Positions 7,881 through 16,912 of a stretch of 64,000 nucleotides of DNA are shown one piece after another (the first letter of the stretch is position 1; each line of letters opens with the position of its first letter). Under the pieces are notes generated by a model. The model did no database searches, had not been told where the DNA came from, and was given only the letters and a program-made list of their open reading frames with translations. This DNA comes from DATDIC01 sp963764525 (GTDB taxonomy: Bacteria > Pseudomonadota > Alphaproteobacteria > Acetobacterales > Acetobacteraceae), in the NCBI GenBank assembly GCA_963764525.1, contig CAVXTC010000010.1, positions 124,001-188,000 of the forward strand. Reading direction: 5' to 3'. The position numbers were made by a program, and so were the translations under genes.

Positions 7881-9564
7881 TCCGATCCGGCGCCGGTACG
7901 GCCGCGCACCAGCGCCTCGGGGTGCCGGGCCAGCAAGTCGGCAAGCACACGGAACGACTGCACCATGTCATTGAGCTGCTGCATCATCCGGCTGAGGTCG
8001 CGGTGGAATTTCGAGTTGTCGCCATAGCCGCTGTCGGCCGAGGCAACCAGCTTGTTGGTGTTGGCGAGCATGGACTGAAGGTCGGCGGTGAGCTCCGGCA
8101 GGCGGCGCAACGCCGGTGTGGCGCCGGCATCCAGCCGCTTCACCAGATCCTGCGTCATCGCCATGGTGGCGCTGAGCGACTGCACCGCCTGTTTCAGCTC
8201 CGGTCCGTTGGTAAGCTGGCTGGCGCCCTTCAGCAGCGTGTCCAGGTTTTGCCCGATCTGCTCGAACGGCATGCTGTCGAGCTTCGACAGCAACTGGCTG
8301 ACCGAGCGGGAAAGGTCGGAGAACTGCCCGCCGATGGTCGGGACGACGATCACCTCATTGTCGGTGGTGACCTCGGCCGGCGGCGCGTCCGGGAATACGT
8401 CGAGCGTCACCTCCATCTGCCCGGTCAGCAGGTTCGCGCTCTGCAATTGCGCGCGCATGCCGTGCTGGACCATGAGCCGGATGTTGGCGAGCGGGCCGCG
8501 TGATGATCGACCATCCCCACCCCGGCAATGCGTTCCGGCTGAACCTCGAAATGCACCGGCGCCTGGATGGTATCGGTTTTCGGATCGTATTGCAGGGCCA
8601 CGCTGCTGACTTCACCGATCCGCAAGCCGCGGAAAGTGACCGGCGATCCCGGACCAAGCCCGCTGACCGATCCCGGGAAGTAGCCCACCAGGGACAGCCG
8701 GCGCTGGAACGAGGCATTGTCCGCCGCCTCCTGGTCCGCATACAGCGGAAACACATGATCCTGATTGGAGACACCGGTTTTGGCGGCGTCTTCGGGTGTT
8801 TCGAAGGCGACACCGCCGAGCAGCAGCGCCTTGATCGATTCAAGCTGCACCTGCACCCCCTGGGTGCCGAGCTTCACCGAAACCCCCGAGGCGTTCCAGA
8901 ACCGCGATCCGTCATGCACGTAATTATCGTATGGCGCGCGGACGAAGGCGTGGATTGTCACGCTCTGGGCCATGTCGCCGATGTCCCAGCCGAGCACCGT
9001 GCCGACATTCAGGTCGCGATAGAACACCGGCGATCCCACGCTGACCGAGCCGACCCGGTCGGCGTGCAGCAGAAACGTGCGGCCCGGCACGTTCGAGGTC
9101 AGCACCGGAGGATTCTCAAGCCCGGTGAACTGCCGCGCCGGATGGCCGGCGACGGACGACGGCAGCAATTCGATGTAGGAGCCGGAGATCAGCGTATCGA
9201 GCCCGGAGATACTGCCGGCAAACAGCCGCGGCGTGACCACCCAGAACTTCACCTGATCGTTCAGGAACCGTTCAGCGGAACGTTTCATCTGCACGGTCAC
9301 ACGCACATGCGAGGCGTCGGGGCTGAGCGCCACGCCGGTGACGAGTCCCATGTCCACGTCCTTGTGCTTGACGTGCGACTGGCCGGCCTGCAGCCCCTCC
9401 CCGCTCTCGAAAGTGATGGTGATGGTCGGGCCGCGTTTGGACAGGGTGTCCCAGGCCAGCCATCCGCCGATCAGGATGGTAACGATCGGAATGATCCAGA
9501 TCAGTGAAATGCGCCGGTCGGCGTGCGTGCGCACGGTGGCGGTGGGTTGAGTTACCGACGACAC
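7877..9564 (-). CDS. pqiB: PqiB-type MCE-domain protein (frameshifted)
   Basis: An MCE protein that forms the periplasmic tunnel for lipid transfer. A single N-terminal membrane helix (ISLIWIIPIVTILIGGWLAW) precedes three MCE repeats with glycine-rich openings such as FESGEGLQAGQ, ADRVGSVSVGSPVFYRDLNVG and PGSVSGLGPGSPVTFRGLRIG. The frame breaks near 8490 after ERIAGVGMVD. It resumes as LANIRLMVQHGMRAQLQSAN and continues through LLTGQMEVTLDVFPDAPPAE to the C-terminal coiled region. The span is two bases over a multiple of three. Both halves are otherwise intact, so a sequencing indel is likely. Start is GTG at 9564; no strong ribosome site is visible. Confidence 0.82.
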
Positions 9565-9669
9565 GGGTCACACCAGCCCATCGGCACAAGCGAAGGGTGG
9601 AACGCGGGCGGATCCATCGGCCGCGACCGACACAGCAGCGTATAACGGTTTTGGCTCATCTACGTACTC

Positions 9670-9682
9670 GTTGCAATGCAAC
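9670..9682. promoter_or_regulatory. Palindrome upstream of the pqi operon
   Basis: GTTGCA-A-TGCAAC is a perfect inverted repeat 106 bases before the pqiB start, in an otherwise empty gap (9565-9781). It has the size of a repressor site, but no regulator gene is adjacent. Confidence 0.25.
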
Positions 9683-9781
9683 CGCGATTTGCGCCTGTCG
9701 TACTCATGGCGCTGCGGGATGCACAGCAGATAGCACGGGGAAACCTGATTGGCGCCGGGAAAATGTCCGGGCGGACCGCCG

Positions 9782-10120
9782 CTATTTCTGTACGCACGGG
9801 CCTAATACACGGACGCACGTGCTTGGATCTCCGCCCAGGGTGATGCTCACGAGATGATCTTGCTCGAATGTGGCGTTCCCGGAGCAGGCGGCCAGCGGGG
9901 CGGCGGCCGGATTGAACAGGCCCTGGCCGCGGCTGCCGTCGGTCAGGAAGGTCATGCGTTCCTGTCCGCCTTCCGTCAGGCTCGCCGACGGCGGACCCGA
10001 GCAGGACAGGAACTTCGACCTCTCGATCCCCTTCAGACCGGATGCCAGGTCCGGTGCGGGCGGCCCGGCGCAGGCGCCCAGCATCAGCATCGCAAGGCTT
10101 GCATGCAGCGCGGTGTTCAT
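9782..10120 (-). CDS. Small hypothetical lipoprotein
   Basis: From the ATG at 10120 this gives about 112 residues: MNTALHASLAMLMLGACAGP, a short lipoprotein signal with lipobox LGAC. The mature part has three further cysteines and no family I know. The ATG at 10120 was preferred over 10207 because it places the hydrophobic stretch at the N-terminus. It is the first of three small same-strand secreted proteins between pqi and hldE. Confidence 0.6.
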   Translation of the reverse strand: MNTALHASLAMLMLGACAGPPAPDLASGLKGIERSKFLSCSGPPSASLTEGGQERMTFLTDGSRGQGLFNPAAAPLAACSGNATFEQDHLVSITLGGDPSTCVRVLGPCVQK

Positions 10121-10170
10121 GTCCGACCTCCGCCCGTCCCGGATCAGGGCCGCGACCGCCCGCGCTTGCG

Positions 10171-10560
10171 TCAGCCCGTGCGGTCCATCACGAGACGATA
10201 GTTGCACGCCGGTTGGGGGTTCTGGATCAGGCCCTCGAAATGCGTGCCCTGAAATTGCCCGTACATGTAGATTTGGCCGAACACGGTCCGGAGCTGACCG
10301 TTCGGTTGCACCCAGCCGCTGATATTCCCGAACTCGACATGCCCGCCGGCCACCGTCATCGGGCTGAGCCCGATGTTGGTGGCGCAGGGCAGGCCGGGGT
10401 CGGTGGAGTAGCCGGTTCCTCGATATGTGCCGTCGAAGACGTTGGTGGTTGGACCGCGTGGGCCGCAGGACGTCAGCAGGAGGCAGACTGCGGCGAGACC
10501 AAGCGGGGCCGATCGGCCAAGCCTGGCCGTTCGAGGCCTCGAATCACCGCACCTGTCCAT
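10171..10560 (-). CDS. Small hypothetical lipoprotein
   Basis: About 129 residues. A basic N-terminus is followed by APLGLAAVCLLLTSC, a lipoprotein signal with lipobox LTSC. The mature part, FDGTYRGTGYSTD then HVEFGNISGWVQPNG, resembles small beta-rich exported domains that begin DGxYxG. It shares that general shape with the proteins at 10691 and 39027. The function is unknown. Confidence 0.6.
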   Translation of the reverse strand: MDRCGDSRPRTARLGRSAPLGLAAVCLLLTSCGPRGPTTNVFDGTYRGTGYSTDPGLPCATNIGLSPMTVAGGHVEFGNISGWVQPNGQLRTVFGQIYMYGQFQGTHFEGLIQNPQPACNYRLVMDRTG

Positions 10561-10690
10561 CCCGTTCGCCCCTTCAGAGCGCGTGAAGCATCGGCCGGCG
10601 GAACTGGCGGAAGCCCGCTCGATGGAGCGCCAGCGTCTCGGCGCCGTCGCGCGGGGCCCGATGCCTGAGACCAGAATGCCTGGGACCAGA

Positions 10691-11116
10691 CTATCCGTTG
10701 CTCATGTGGTATTCGGGCCGCTGCGCGCCCACCGACATATTGGCGCAGCCCTGACCCTTGAGGGTCGCGGTCAGCGTGCCGTTTGAAGCCCGTTTGCCGG
10801 TCACGGTTCCGACCGGGCCGTTGCCGTCGATCGACGTGAGGTTCAGTTCGAAGGTTCCGTCCGGCTTGGACGTGCCGACACCCTTGCTCACGCCGCTGCC
10901 GTCGTTCCAGTAGAAATACCCGTGCAGGTTCGGGCGCGCGGAGGCCATCGTCCAGTGCAGCCCTGGACAGGTCCCCGAGGGCTTGGAGCCGCCGCTGTAA
11001 ATGTCCATACCCGTCGCATTCGGCCCGGCGCCCTGGGCGAGCGCAGCGCCGGAACCGATCGTCATGGCAATCCCGCACGCCGCGGCGAGCCCGGCAAACG
11101 TCGATCTGGTCATCAC
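10691..11116 (-). CDS. Hypothetical exported protein
   Basis: About 141 residues with a signal peptide (GIAMTIGSGAALAQG, cleavage after ALA). The mature part is predicted beta-rich: MDIYSGGSKPSGTCPGLHWT and GTFELNLTSIDGNGPVGTVT. It contains only a few cysteines (TCPG, GQGCAN). No family recognised; probably periplasmic or secreted. Confidence 0.6.
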   Translation of the reverse strand: MMTRSTFAGLAAACGIAMTIGSGAALAQGAGPNATGMDIYSGGSKPSGTCPGLHWTMASARPNLHGYFYWNDGSGVSKGVGTSKPDGTFELNLTSIDGNGPVGTVTGKRASNGTLTATLKGQGCANMSVGAQRPEYHMSNG

Positions 11117-11307
11117 TCCACCCCTGGTTTGTTATGGTACCCAAGCCAATGCCATCGGCCGGCCGGCACACGATCATTATGATAGATCGGTGCCGATTGC
11201 CAGCCTATGCAGAACCGGCAATACGCGCCAAATGCGACAGTGTGGCATATCTGCATCGGCCCAGGGGACGACCGCGAGCTTTTGCCGCTGCCCGTGGAGG
11301 GCTGCTT

Positions 11308-12822
11308 TCAGCTCCGAATGCGCTCCACTGTTGCGGTAGTGGAATGGCCCGGAACCAGTTCGGCCAGCATGACCCGGCCGCCCCAGCCGCGCACGAGCTC
11401 GGCGCCGACCACCTCGTCCAGTGCGTAGTCGGCACCCTTAACCAGCACCTCCGGCTTTAGTTGGCGGAGCAGGTCTTCCGGCGTGTCTTCGTCGAAGATG
11501 CACACCAGATCGACACTCGCGAGGCTGGCCAGCACCGCGGCACGCGCGGCCTCCGGCTGCACCGGCCGTGCGGGCCCCTTCAGCCGGCGAACGCTGGAAT
11601 CGCTGTTGACGCCAACCACCAGGCGGTCACAGGCGGCGCGCGCCTGCTCCAGCAGGTGCACGTGCCCGGGATGCAGCAGATCGAAACAGCCATTGGTAAA
11701 GCCGGTGCGCCAGCCGCGGTGGCGCCAGCGCTCGATCTGCTCCGCCGCCGCCTCACGCGTGACGATTTTCCGCAGCGCCCCGCCGCGGGGCGAGATGGCG
11801 GCGAGCAGGTCGGTTTCACGCGCCACGGCGGTGCCGACCTTGCCGACGACGATGCCGGCGGCGATGTTGGCCAGGCGGACCGAAACAGCCAGCGGCAGCC
11901 GGGCGGCCACGCCGGCGGCCAGGGTGGCCACCACGGTGTCGCCGGCACCGGAGACGTCGAACACTTCGGCGGCTTCGGCGGGGAAATGCTGCGCGCCGGA
12001 CGCATCGACCAGGGTCATGCCGTCCTCGGCGCGGGTCACCAGCACGCTGTCGAAGCCATGGCGTTCGCGCAGGGCGGTTGCGGCGGCGACGATCTCGGCT
12101 TCGGTCTCCGCCGGCATGTGGGTGGCTCCGGCCAGTTCACGGCGGTTCGGCGTGATGATATCGGCGCCGGCATAGAGGTTGAAATCGACGCCCTTGGGAT
12201 CGACGATCACCTTGCGCCCGGCCTGTCGCGCGGCGGCGATCAGCCGGGCGGGCAGATCGCCGGCCAGCATGCCCTTGCGGTAATCCGACAGCACCGTGAC
12301 GCTGGTCGCCAGCATGGCGTCATGGGCGATGCGGAGCACGCGGTCGATCAGCTTGGGCGTCAGCGGCCGGACCTGCTCGCGATCGGCGCGGAGCAATTGC
12401 TGGCCAGCCGAGATATAGCGGGTCTTCACGGTGGTGGTGCGGCCGCCTTCCACCAGCAGCCAGGGCTCGACGTTGAGCTGGCCGCCGATCAGGCCGGTGA
12501 GGTCGGAGCCGGGCTGATCGTCGCCGACCACGGAAATGAACGCCGCGGCGGCGCCGAGCGCGGTCAGATTGCGCACCACATTGCCGGCGCCGCCGGGCAT
12601 TGCCAGTTCGCGCTCTTCGGCCAGGACCAGCACGGGGGCTTCCGGGCTGACCCGCCGGACCTGGCCATACACGTAGCGGTCCAGCATGGCGTCGCCGATC
12701 ACCAGCACGCTGGTGCGGGCCAGCCGGCGGATCGCATCGGCCAGATCGGGCTGCCCAGCGGGAAACGGCGCGGCGGGAAGCGGCGCGGCGGGGAGCGGCG
12801 GGACCGATGGAATTTGGTTCAT
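11308..12822 (-). CDS. hldE: Bifunctional heptose 7-phosphate kinase / heptose 1-phosphate adenylyltransferase
   Basis: HldE makes ADP-heptose for the lipopolysaccharide inner core. The N-terminal ribokinase-like domain shows LVIGDAMLDRYVYGQV, MPGGAGNVVRNL and the catalytic anion hole FDVSGAGDTVVATLAAG. The C-terminal nucleotidyltransferase has FTNGCFDLLHPGHVHLL (HxGH motif) and KGADYALDEVVG. At 504 residues it is slightly longer than usual because of a proline/alanine-rich N-terminal repeat (LPAAPLPAAPFPAG). The frame is unbroken. It lies just upstream of a phosphatase on the same strand that ends 55 bases before its start. Confidence 0.95.
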   Translation of the reverse strand: MNQIPSVPPLPAAPLPAAPFPAGQPDLADAIRRLARTSVLVIGDAMLDRYVYGQVRRVSPEAPVLVLAEERELAMPGGAGNVVRNLTALGAAAAFISVVGDDQPGSDLTGLIGGQLNVEPWLLVEGGRTTTVKTRYISAGQQLLRADREQVRPLTPKLIDRVLRIAHDAMLATSVTVLSDYRKGMLAGDLPARLIAAARQAGRKVIVDPKGVDFNLYAGADIITPNRRELAGATHMPAETEAEIVAAATALRERHGFDSVLVTRAEDGMTLVDASGAQHFPAEAAEVFDVSGAGDTVVATLAAGVAARLPLAVSVRLANIAAGIVVGKVGTAVARETDLLAAISPRGGALRKIVTREAAAEQIERWRHRGWRTGFTNGCFDLLHPGHVHLLEQARAACDRLVVGVNSDSSVRRLKGPARPVQPEAARAAVLASLASVDLVCIFDEDTPEDLLRQLKPEVLVKGADYALDEVVGAELVRGWGGRVMLAELVPGHSTTATVERIRS

Positions 12823-12877
12823 GCGGGCTGCCGTAACAACTCAAGGGCGGGGTTGCAAGAAACCGTTGTGCGCCGCG

Positions 12878-13592
12878 TCAGCGGCTCAGGAAGCCGACCC
12901 GGTCGGCTTCCAGGACCGCGCAGGTGAGCACGCCGCCCATCACCGCGCCGGTGTCGATGCCGATGCGGTTGCGGCGCAGTTCCGGTTTTTGGCGGGGGGT
13001 GTGGCCGTGCACCACAACGGCGCCGAACGCCGCCGCGGAGGACAGGAATGGCTCGCGGATCCACAGCATGTCGCGGCGGGATTGTTGCGCCAGAGGAATG
13101 CCTGGGCGCAACCCGGCATGGACGAACAGGTAGCCGCCGACGGTGTGGTGCAGCGCCAGGCCGCGAAGGAAATCCAGATGGGCGGGTGGCAGCCGCGCCT
13201 GCCAGTCGGCCGGTTCCGTGTTCAGCGGTACCCCCCAGCTATGCAAGGAGTTGGCGCCGCCGTTGATCATCCAGAGCTGGGCGGATTGCGGGGTCGGGGT
13301 ATCGACGGCCGACAGCATCAGGTCTTCGTGGTTGCCCATCAGGTTGACGGTTGGGATGCCGGTCGGGGGTGGCGGCCGCCAGCAGGGCCACCACGCCGGC
13401 GCTGTCCGGGCCGCGGTCCACGTAGTCGCCCAGATGGACCAGCAGGGTTTGGGCGATCGGCCGCAGGGCGATGTCTTCAGCGATGGCGGCATGGATGGCC
13501 AGCAGGCGTTCCAGGCAGCCATGCACGTCGCCCACGGCATAGACGCGCGTGCCGGCCGGGACGGTCGCCGGAGCCGGGAGGAAATCGAGCAT
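12878..13592 (-). CDS. PrpA/ApaH-like metallophosphatase (frameshifted)
   Basis: A calcineurin-type phosphoesterase of the protein-serine/threonine phosphatase group. The metal-binding motifs are complete: YAVGDVHGCLERL, HLGDYVDRGPDS, NLMGNHEDLML, LFVHAGLRPG and VHGHTPRQKPE. The frame breaks near 13370, between VVALLAAA and TGIPTVNLMGNHE. The 715-bp span has one base too many, which fits a single inserted base. In the family this enzyme dephosphorylates phosphoproteins or dinucleoside polyphosphates. The start ATG at 13592 is followed by LDFLPAPATVPAGTRVYAVG. Confidence 0.8.
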
Positions 13593-13677
13593 GGGGGAGC
13601 GTAGCTTGTTGGCGGAGCCAGGGCGAGGGTCGCGGTTGTCCGCCGTGGGGGTGCGTGCTATCTGAGTGTGGTCCCGG

Positions 13678-13751
13678 TGGGGGATAGTTTAGCGGTAGAA
13701 CTCCCGGCTCTGGACCGGGCAGCCTTGGTTCGAATCCAGGTCCCCCAGCCA
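13678..13751 (+). tRNA. tRNA-Gln (anticodon CTG)
   Basis: A complete 74-nt cloverleaf: acceptor arms TGGGGGA and TCCCCCA with CCA encoded, anticodon stem CCCGG/CCGGG enclosing the loop CTCTGGA (anticodon CTG), and a T-loop GGTTCGAATCC. The gene lies between the phosphatase and an accessory region with an integrase remnant, so it may have served as an integration target. Confidence 0.95.
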
Positions 13752-14116
13752 TCGGATTGCTGGACCGTACAGAAATCCGGGCCCTCCTGCCTGTTCGCTG
13801 AGAGGCGACGCGCGACGAAAACGTTCTCCATGTGGTTCCGCCAGCTCACAAGCGGGGAGTCTGCCACTACCGAATAGGGCTTCCGGCGTCCGCACGGGCA
13901 ATTTTCGCGAGGCCGAACACCTCGGGGTGCTCCCGGAGAGGCGGCAGGGGTCGCTGCGCCGGAATGCCGGATAGTTCGTTCGGAACCTGCTGGCGGGCCT
14001 TGGGAGCGAGAGCTTCCGTTCCGCGACGATTTTTGGTTCCTATCCGCTTCGATCTGATATAGAATAGGTTCTCCAGCCGTGCACAATCGGGTGCGCGGCG
14101 TGGGTAGGATCGAGGC
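13752..14116. other. Gap after tRNA-Gln
   Basis: 365 bp with only short shadow frames. I found no repeat of the tRNA 3' end and no clear hairpin. Nothing supportable is seen. Confidence 0.4.
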
Positions 14117-14434
14117 ATGAAAATCATCCTCTCTGCCGTTCGAGTGCTGGGGTCACTCTGCGGAGGAACACGCCCGCCTTCAGAGCGAGGTGACCCGCAT
14201 ATCCAATGTCCAGCGGGCGAACGCCAACGCTGATACGGCGATGGTTGTGGGCGCGCTGTTCCTCTGGCCCGTTCTTATCGGTCTCGCCGCCACGACAGAC
14301 CACCGGAACGAGCTGGCGACGCTGAAGGGCGATTATGACGCGGTCGAGGGGAGCAGAAGATCAAGACGTGCACCCTGCCGCCACCTGCCCTGGCGGGTCC
14401 TGTCCAGGCGGCACCGAGCAAGGTGGGCGCGTGA
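14117..14434 (+). pseudogene. Lipoprotein-like gene, twice frameshifted
   Basis: Three successive frames give pieces of one small protein. MKIILSAVRVLGSLCGG looks like a lipoprotein signal. EEHARLQSEVTRISNVQRAN and TAMVVGALFLWPVLIGLAAT follow in the next frame. EQKIKTCTLPPPALAG then runs to a stop at 14434. The order coiled region, single membrane helix, short Cys-containing tail is typical of small lipoproteins on mobile elements. Breaks lie near 14155 and 14350. It could be decay or sequence error. Confidence 0.5.
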
Positions 14435-14978
14435 CCGCCACTGCGTAAGTGGCAGAGGTGGGTTGTCGCGTTGGTGGTCGTGTCATGGGGGCTACGAGCA
14501 TGCCGCGGTCCGATGGGCCAATGGGATGCTCCGTCGGCGACGACCCCGACCGCCCGACCGCCACATTCATGGTTTGGGGTGTGACGTGCTTCATAGCCCG
14601 GTACGCGGGCTCGTCATATCAGGATCCGACAAAAGTCAAAGAAGCGGTCCAAAATGTCCCGTCCGGAAAACGACCTCGCCGGCTATTTCGTTGCGGCTTC
14701 CGCGCTGCGAAGCGCGTCCGCAACGATCCGACGGCCCGCAATAACGGTGCTCCTCGGACTTGCCTGCCAAACTGCAGGACCGGTCCGCGCCAGTGCGGAA
14801 CGCGCGCTGACAGAGCAGTTCGGCCCATACGCGGTGAGCGAGGGATTGTCGGGCTGCGTCGCACCGATCGAAGCTGTTGAAGAGTGTGGCGGCAATTGCA
14901 GGTCATGCGTGTGGCTATGGGAAGATCAGCAACCCATAGTAGAGCACAGCGCCGATTCCGCAGCCAGCTAAGCTGACA
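14435..14978. other. Gap of about 540 bp
   Basis: The frame 14654-14971 begins with ATG but has no recognisable content and no ribosome site. Frames on the other strand are similar. I see no gene, repeat or RNA here. Confidence 0.4.
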
Positions 14979-15208
14979 GCGGACAAGTTGCCCCTGCTCT
15001 CGGCAGCACGGATCGCACCCGAGGCGCTTTCCGGCTATATCGTTGGTTATAACGGAAGCCGGCCATGAGCAGCAATCAGCGCGGCATGGCTCGCTTTGAG
15101 GTTCTTGGTCTCGATGCCGATCGCGAACTGATCCGGTCGCTGGCACGAGGCCTTGCCGCGAACGACAGCGATGCGATACGTGCCACGTTAAGCCGGACCA
15201 TTGCCGGG
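14979..15208. repeat. Partial duplication of the vapB-like locus, copy 1
   Basis: This stretch repeats 16913-17188 nearly base for base, including about 85 bp of upstream sequence and the ATG context GGAAGCCGGCCATGAGCA. Copy 1 lacks an internal 54-bp in-frame piece after the fourth codon and diverges after ATTGCCGG. A few substitutions separate the copies. Confidence 0.85.
15065..15208 (+). pseudogene. Truncated VapB-like antitoxin copy
   Basis: Translation gives MSSNQRGMARFEVLGLDADR, the middle of the intact antitoxin at 16998 with 18 residues deleted near the N-terminus. It ends where the tail (PPKKGGIVAALRRSPLVGAE) should begin; instead the frame runs on into an integrase remnant. No toxin gene follows, so it is unlikely to work as an antitoxin. 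Confidence 0.7.
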
Positions 15209-15244
15209 GTTGCCCGTCGGCCAAGGATACAGACGGGTGACCAG

Positions 15245-15345
15245 ATGGCCCTTCCGATGATGCGCCCCACGCGGGATACCCGCAGCGGAACCTACCGGCT
15301 CCGTCTCGCCATCCCGTCGCGCCTCCGAGGCACCATGCACCGGTC
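15245..15345 (+). pseudogene. Integrase N-terminal remnant (DUF6538-like)
   Basis: In frame with the truncated antitoxin the DNA reads MALPMMRPTRDTRSGTYRLR, then LAIPSRLRGTM. A lead of this kind (short basic start, G-x-Y/W, then aromatic or Leu-rich IP-x-x-LR) is typical of the N-terminal domain of phage and island tyrosine integrases. Nothing of the catalytic domain follows. The tRNA-Gln about 1.5 kb upstream makes a decayed integrative element plausible. Confidence 0.4.
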
Positions 15346-15684
15346 GATGAGGAGTGATGGTCACCGGCGCGTCCTCCACACCGACGCCGTAATGGCCGGA
15401 ATCAGCGCCGAGCGCCTTCAGTCGTCGGGGTTCGTGTCGATGAAAGGCCCCCCTCCAGCGCCGCGGGTGCCACGGTAGGGCCCATCCACCCAGATGCTCC
15501 AGCCGTCGTGGCGGGCCTAGCCTCCGGGTGGCCGGTAGGGCCTCGTCCATTTCCGCGAACCGGTCGCCCGGAGATCGCGCCGTCCTGCCAGGCTGTTCGT
15601 TGCGGAACCTGGGCGGCCATTGTCTTGACCTGCGGTACTCCTGCAAGTCAAGCCGGCCTTCTGCCGCTAAAATTGTGGAAACGC
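15346..15684. other. Gap of about 340 bp
   Basis: No frame here has recognisable protein content; it probably carries further integrase debris. No repeats or RNA structures seen. Confidence 0.35.
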
Positions 15685-15711
15685 GGGCTGCCCCCTTCCC
15701 GGGAGCAGCCC
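15685..15711 (-). terminator. Hairpin downstream of the PEP-CTERM gene
   Basis: Arms GGGCTGC and GCAGCCC, extended by C/G-rich inner pairs, form a stable stem 50 bases past the stop of the gene at 15761. The following T-run on the minus strand is weak. Confidence 0.5.
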
Positions 15712-15760
15712 AGTTCCTCGGTTTGGCGAGCAGACTGCCGCCGGCCGCCTCGGAGATAGC

Positions 15761-16510
15761 CTACGTCCGGGAACGACCACGACGGGCCGCGCCAAGGCCG
15801 ACCAGTGCAACACCGAAGACCGCCAGCGACATCGGCTCCGGCACCGGCGTGATCCCGGTGCTGTCCAACGAGAAGTTAAGCGATGCGGCAACCACATTGC
15901 GATCGGCATAGAAGAGCTCAATCGTGTGAGGCCCCGCCGACAGGATCGTCGAGTTGGTCGGCAGCACCATATTGGGGTGCACACCCCCTAGCCCGGCGAC
16001 TAGATCACCATCGACGTAAAGATAAGCATCGTCATCGGCCCCCACGTCAAAGACGACGTTCGACTTGGTGGCCAGACTGAATGCGCCGGTGAAGATCGCG
16101 GTTTGCAGGCCTGGCGAATTACTGGTCCCGCCGCCCATTGGCGGGAAAAACCCACTATTCGAGTATGGATTAGACGCAGTCCCAGTTCCGGTGGACACGA
16201 CCACATCACCGTTATGGGTCCCAGGCGTCCACCACTCGATATTGGTGTTAATGCCACCTACGGTGTCTTTGATCGGTCCGACGCCGTTCCATACAGGCAG
16301 GCCACCAACTAAGGTGTTCGTCACATCGACAACAGGGCCGTAACAACATTCGGTATTGAAATCGCCGGTGGGGGGAGATGCCGGCGTGACCGAGAAGTAG
16401 TCCACCGAATAAGTGATCGGCACTGGGGTCGCCGAGGCGAGGCCGCCGCCGGCTGAAATCGAGGCAGCGGCAAGCCCTGCGGTCGCGAGCAGCCTCGTCC
16501 AGCGGATCAT
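15761..16510 (-). CDS. PEP-CTERM sorting-domain exported protein
   Basis: A secreted protein of about 250 residues. It has a signal peptide (LLATAGLAAASISAGGGLASA). A beta-rich middle with VVFDVGADDDAYLYVDGDLV and GPHTIELFYADR resembles PA14/fibro-slime-type domains. The C-terminal anchor is VPEPMSLAVFGVALVGLGAA plus RRGRSRT, the PEP-CTERM sorting signal recognised by EpsH/exosortase. The ATG at 16510 has GGGAG five bases upstream. A good promoter is visible at 16545-16573. It probably contributes to the cell surface or exopolysaccharide matrix. No exosortase gene is in this window. Confidence 0.88.
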   Translation of the reverse strand: MIRWTRLLATAGLAAASISAGGGLASATPVPITYSVDYFSVTPASPPTGDFNTECCYGPVVDVTNTLVGGLPVWNGVGPIKDTVGGINTNIEWWTPGTHNGDVVVSTGTGTASNPYSNSGFFPPMGGGTSNSPGLQTAIFTGAFSLATKSNVVFDVGADDDAYLYVDGDLVAGLGGVHPNMVLPTNSTILSAGPHTIELFYADRNVVAASLNFSLDSTGITPVPEPMSLAVFGVALVGLGAARRGRSRT

Positions 16511-16544
16511 CGTCAACTCCCATGGAGAATTACTAACTGGCCAT

Positions 16545-16573
16545 TAATTAATCTCGCTAAATCTGTTTGACAA
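16545..16573 (-). promoter_or_regulatory. Sigma70-like promoter of the PEP-CTERM gene
   Basis: On the minus strand TTGTCA, a 17-base spacer and TAATTA precede the start codon, giving a predicted leader of under 30 bases. The stretch is strikingly AT-rich for this genome. Confidence 0.55.
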
Positions 16574-16912
16574 GTACTTTTTTTGAGACTCGCGCGTTGT
16601 TCGCAATGTGCCCACAGACCCACCCGCCGGCGTCAGGTGAGGACACCCCCCAGCCGCCGCGACGTCGTTAAGCACCGCGCCAAGCTGACCGGGCGGTCAT
16701 CGTGCTGCTGGCGTCTGGTCGCGCCCGGGCGCTTGGGACGGACGGCGAGCGACGCCCCATTGTCTCCCACGACGGGATACAGAGAGTGGCATGAGAGGAC
16801 AGGCTACCCGTTGATCTGGCTGCCGTTCCTCGCACCCCGATTCTGTCCAGGTCCCCGGCCAGCTCCGCCCGTCTGCCCCCGTTGGTCCGATGCGGCGCCA
16901 ATAAACTGCACG
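16574..16912. other. Gap of about 340 bp
   Basis: Between the PEP-CTERM promoter and the duplicated antitoxin locus. No convincing frame or structure seen. Confidence 0.35.

Noticed and set aside
13678..13751. Proof of a tRNA-borne attachment site
   Set aside because: I looked for a second copy of the tRNA 3' end in the window and did not find one; kept only as a possibility.
14654..14971. A 105-codon frame beginning with ATG
   Set aside because: No ribosome site, no recognisable content and a competing frame on the other strand; I treat it as noncoding.
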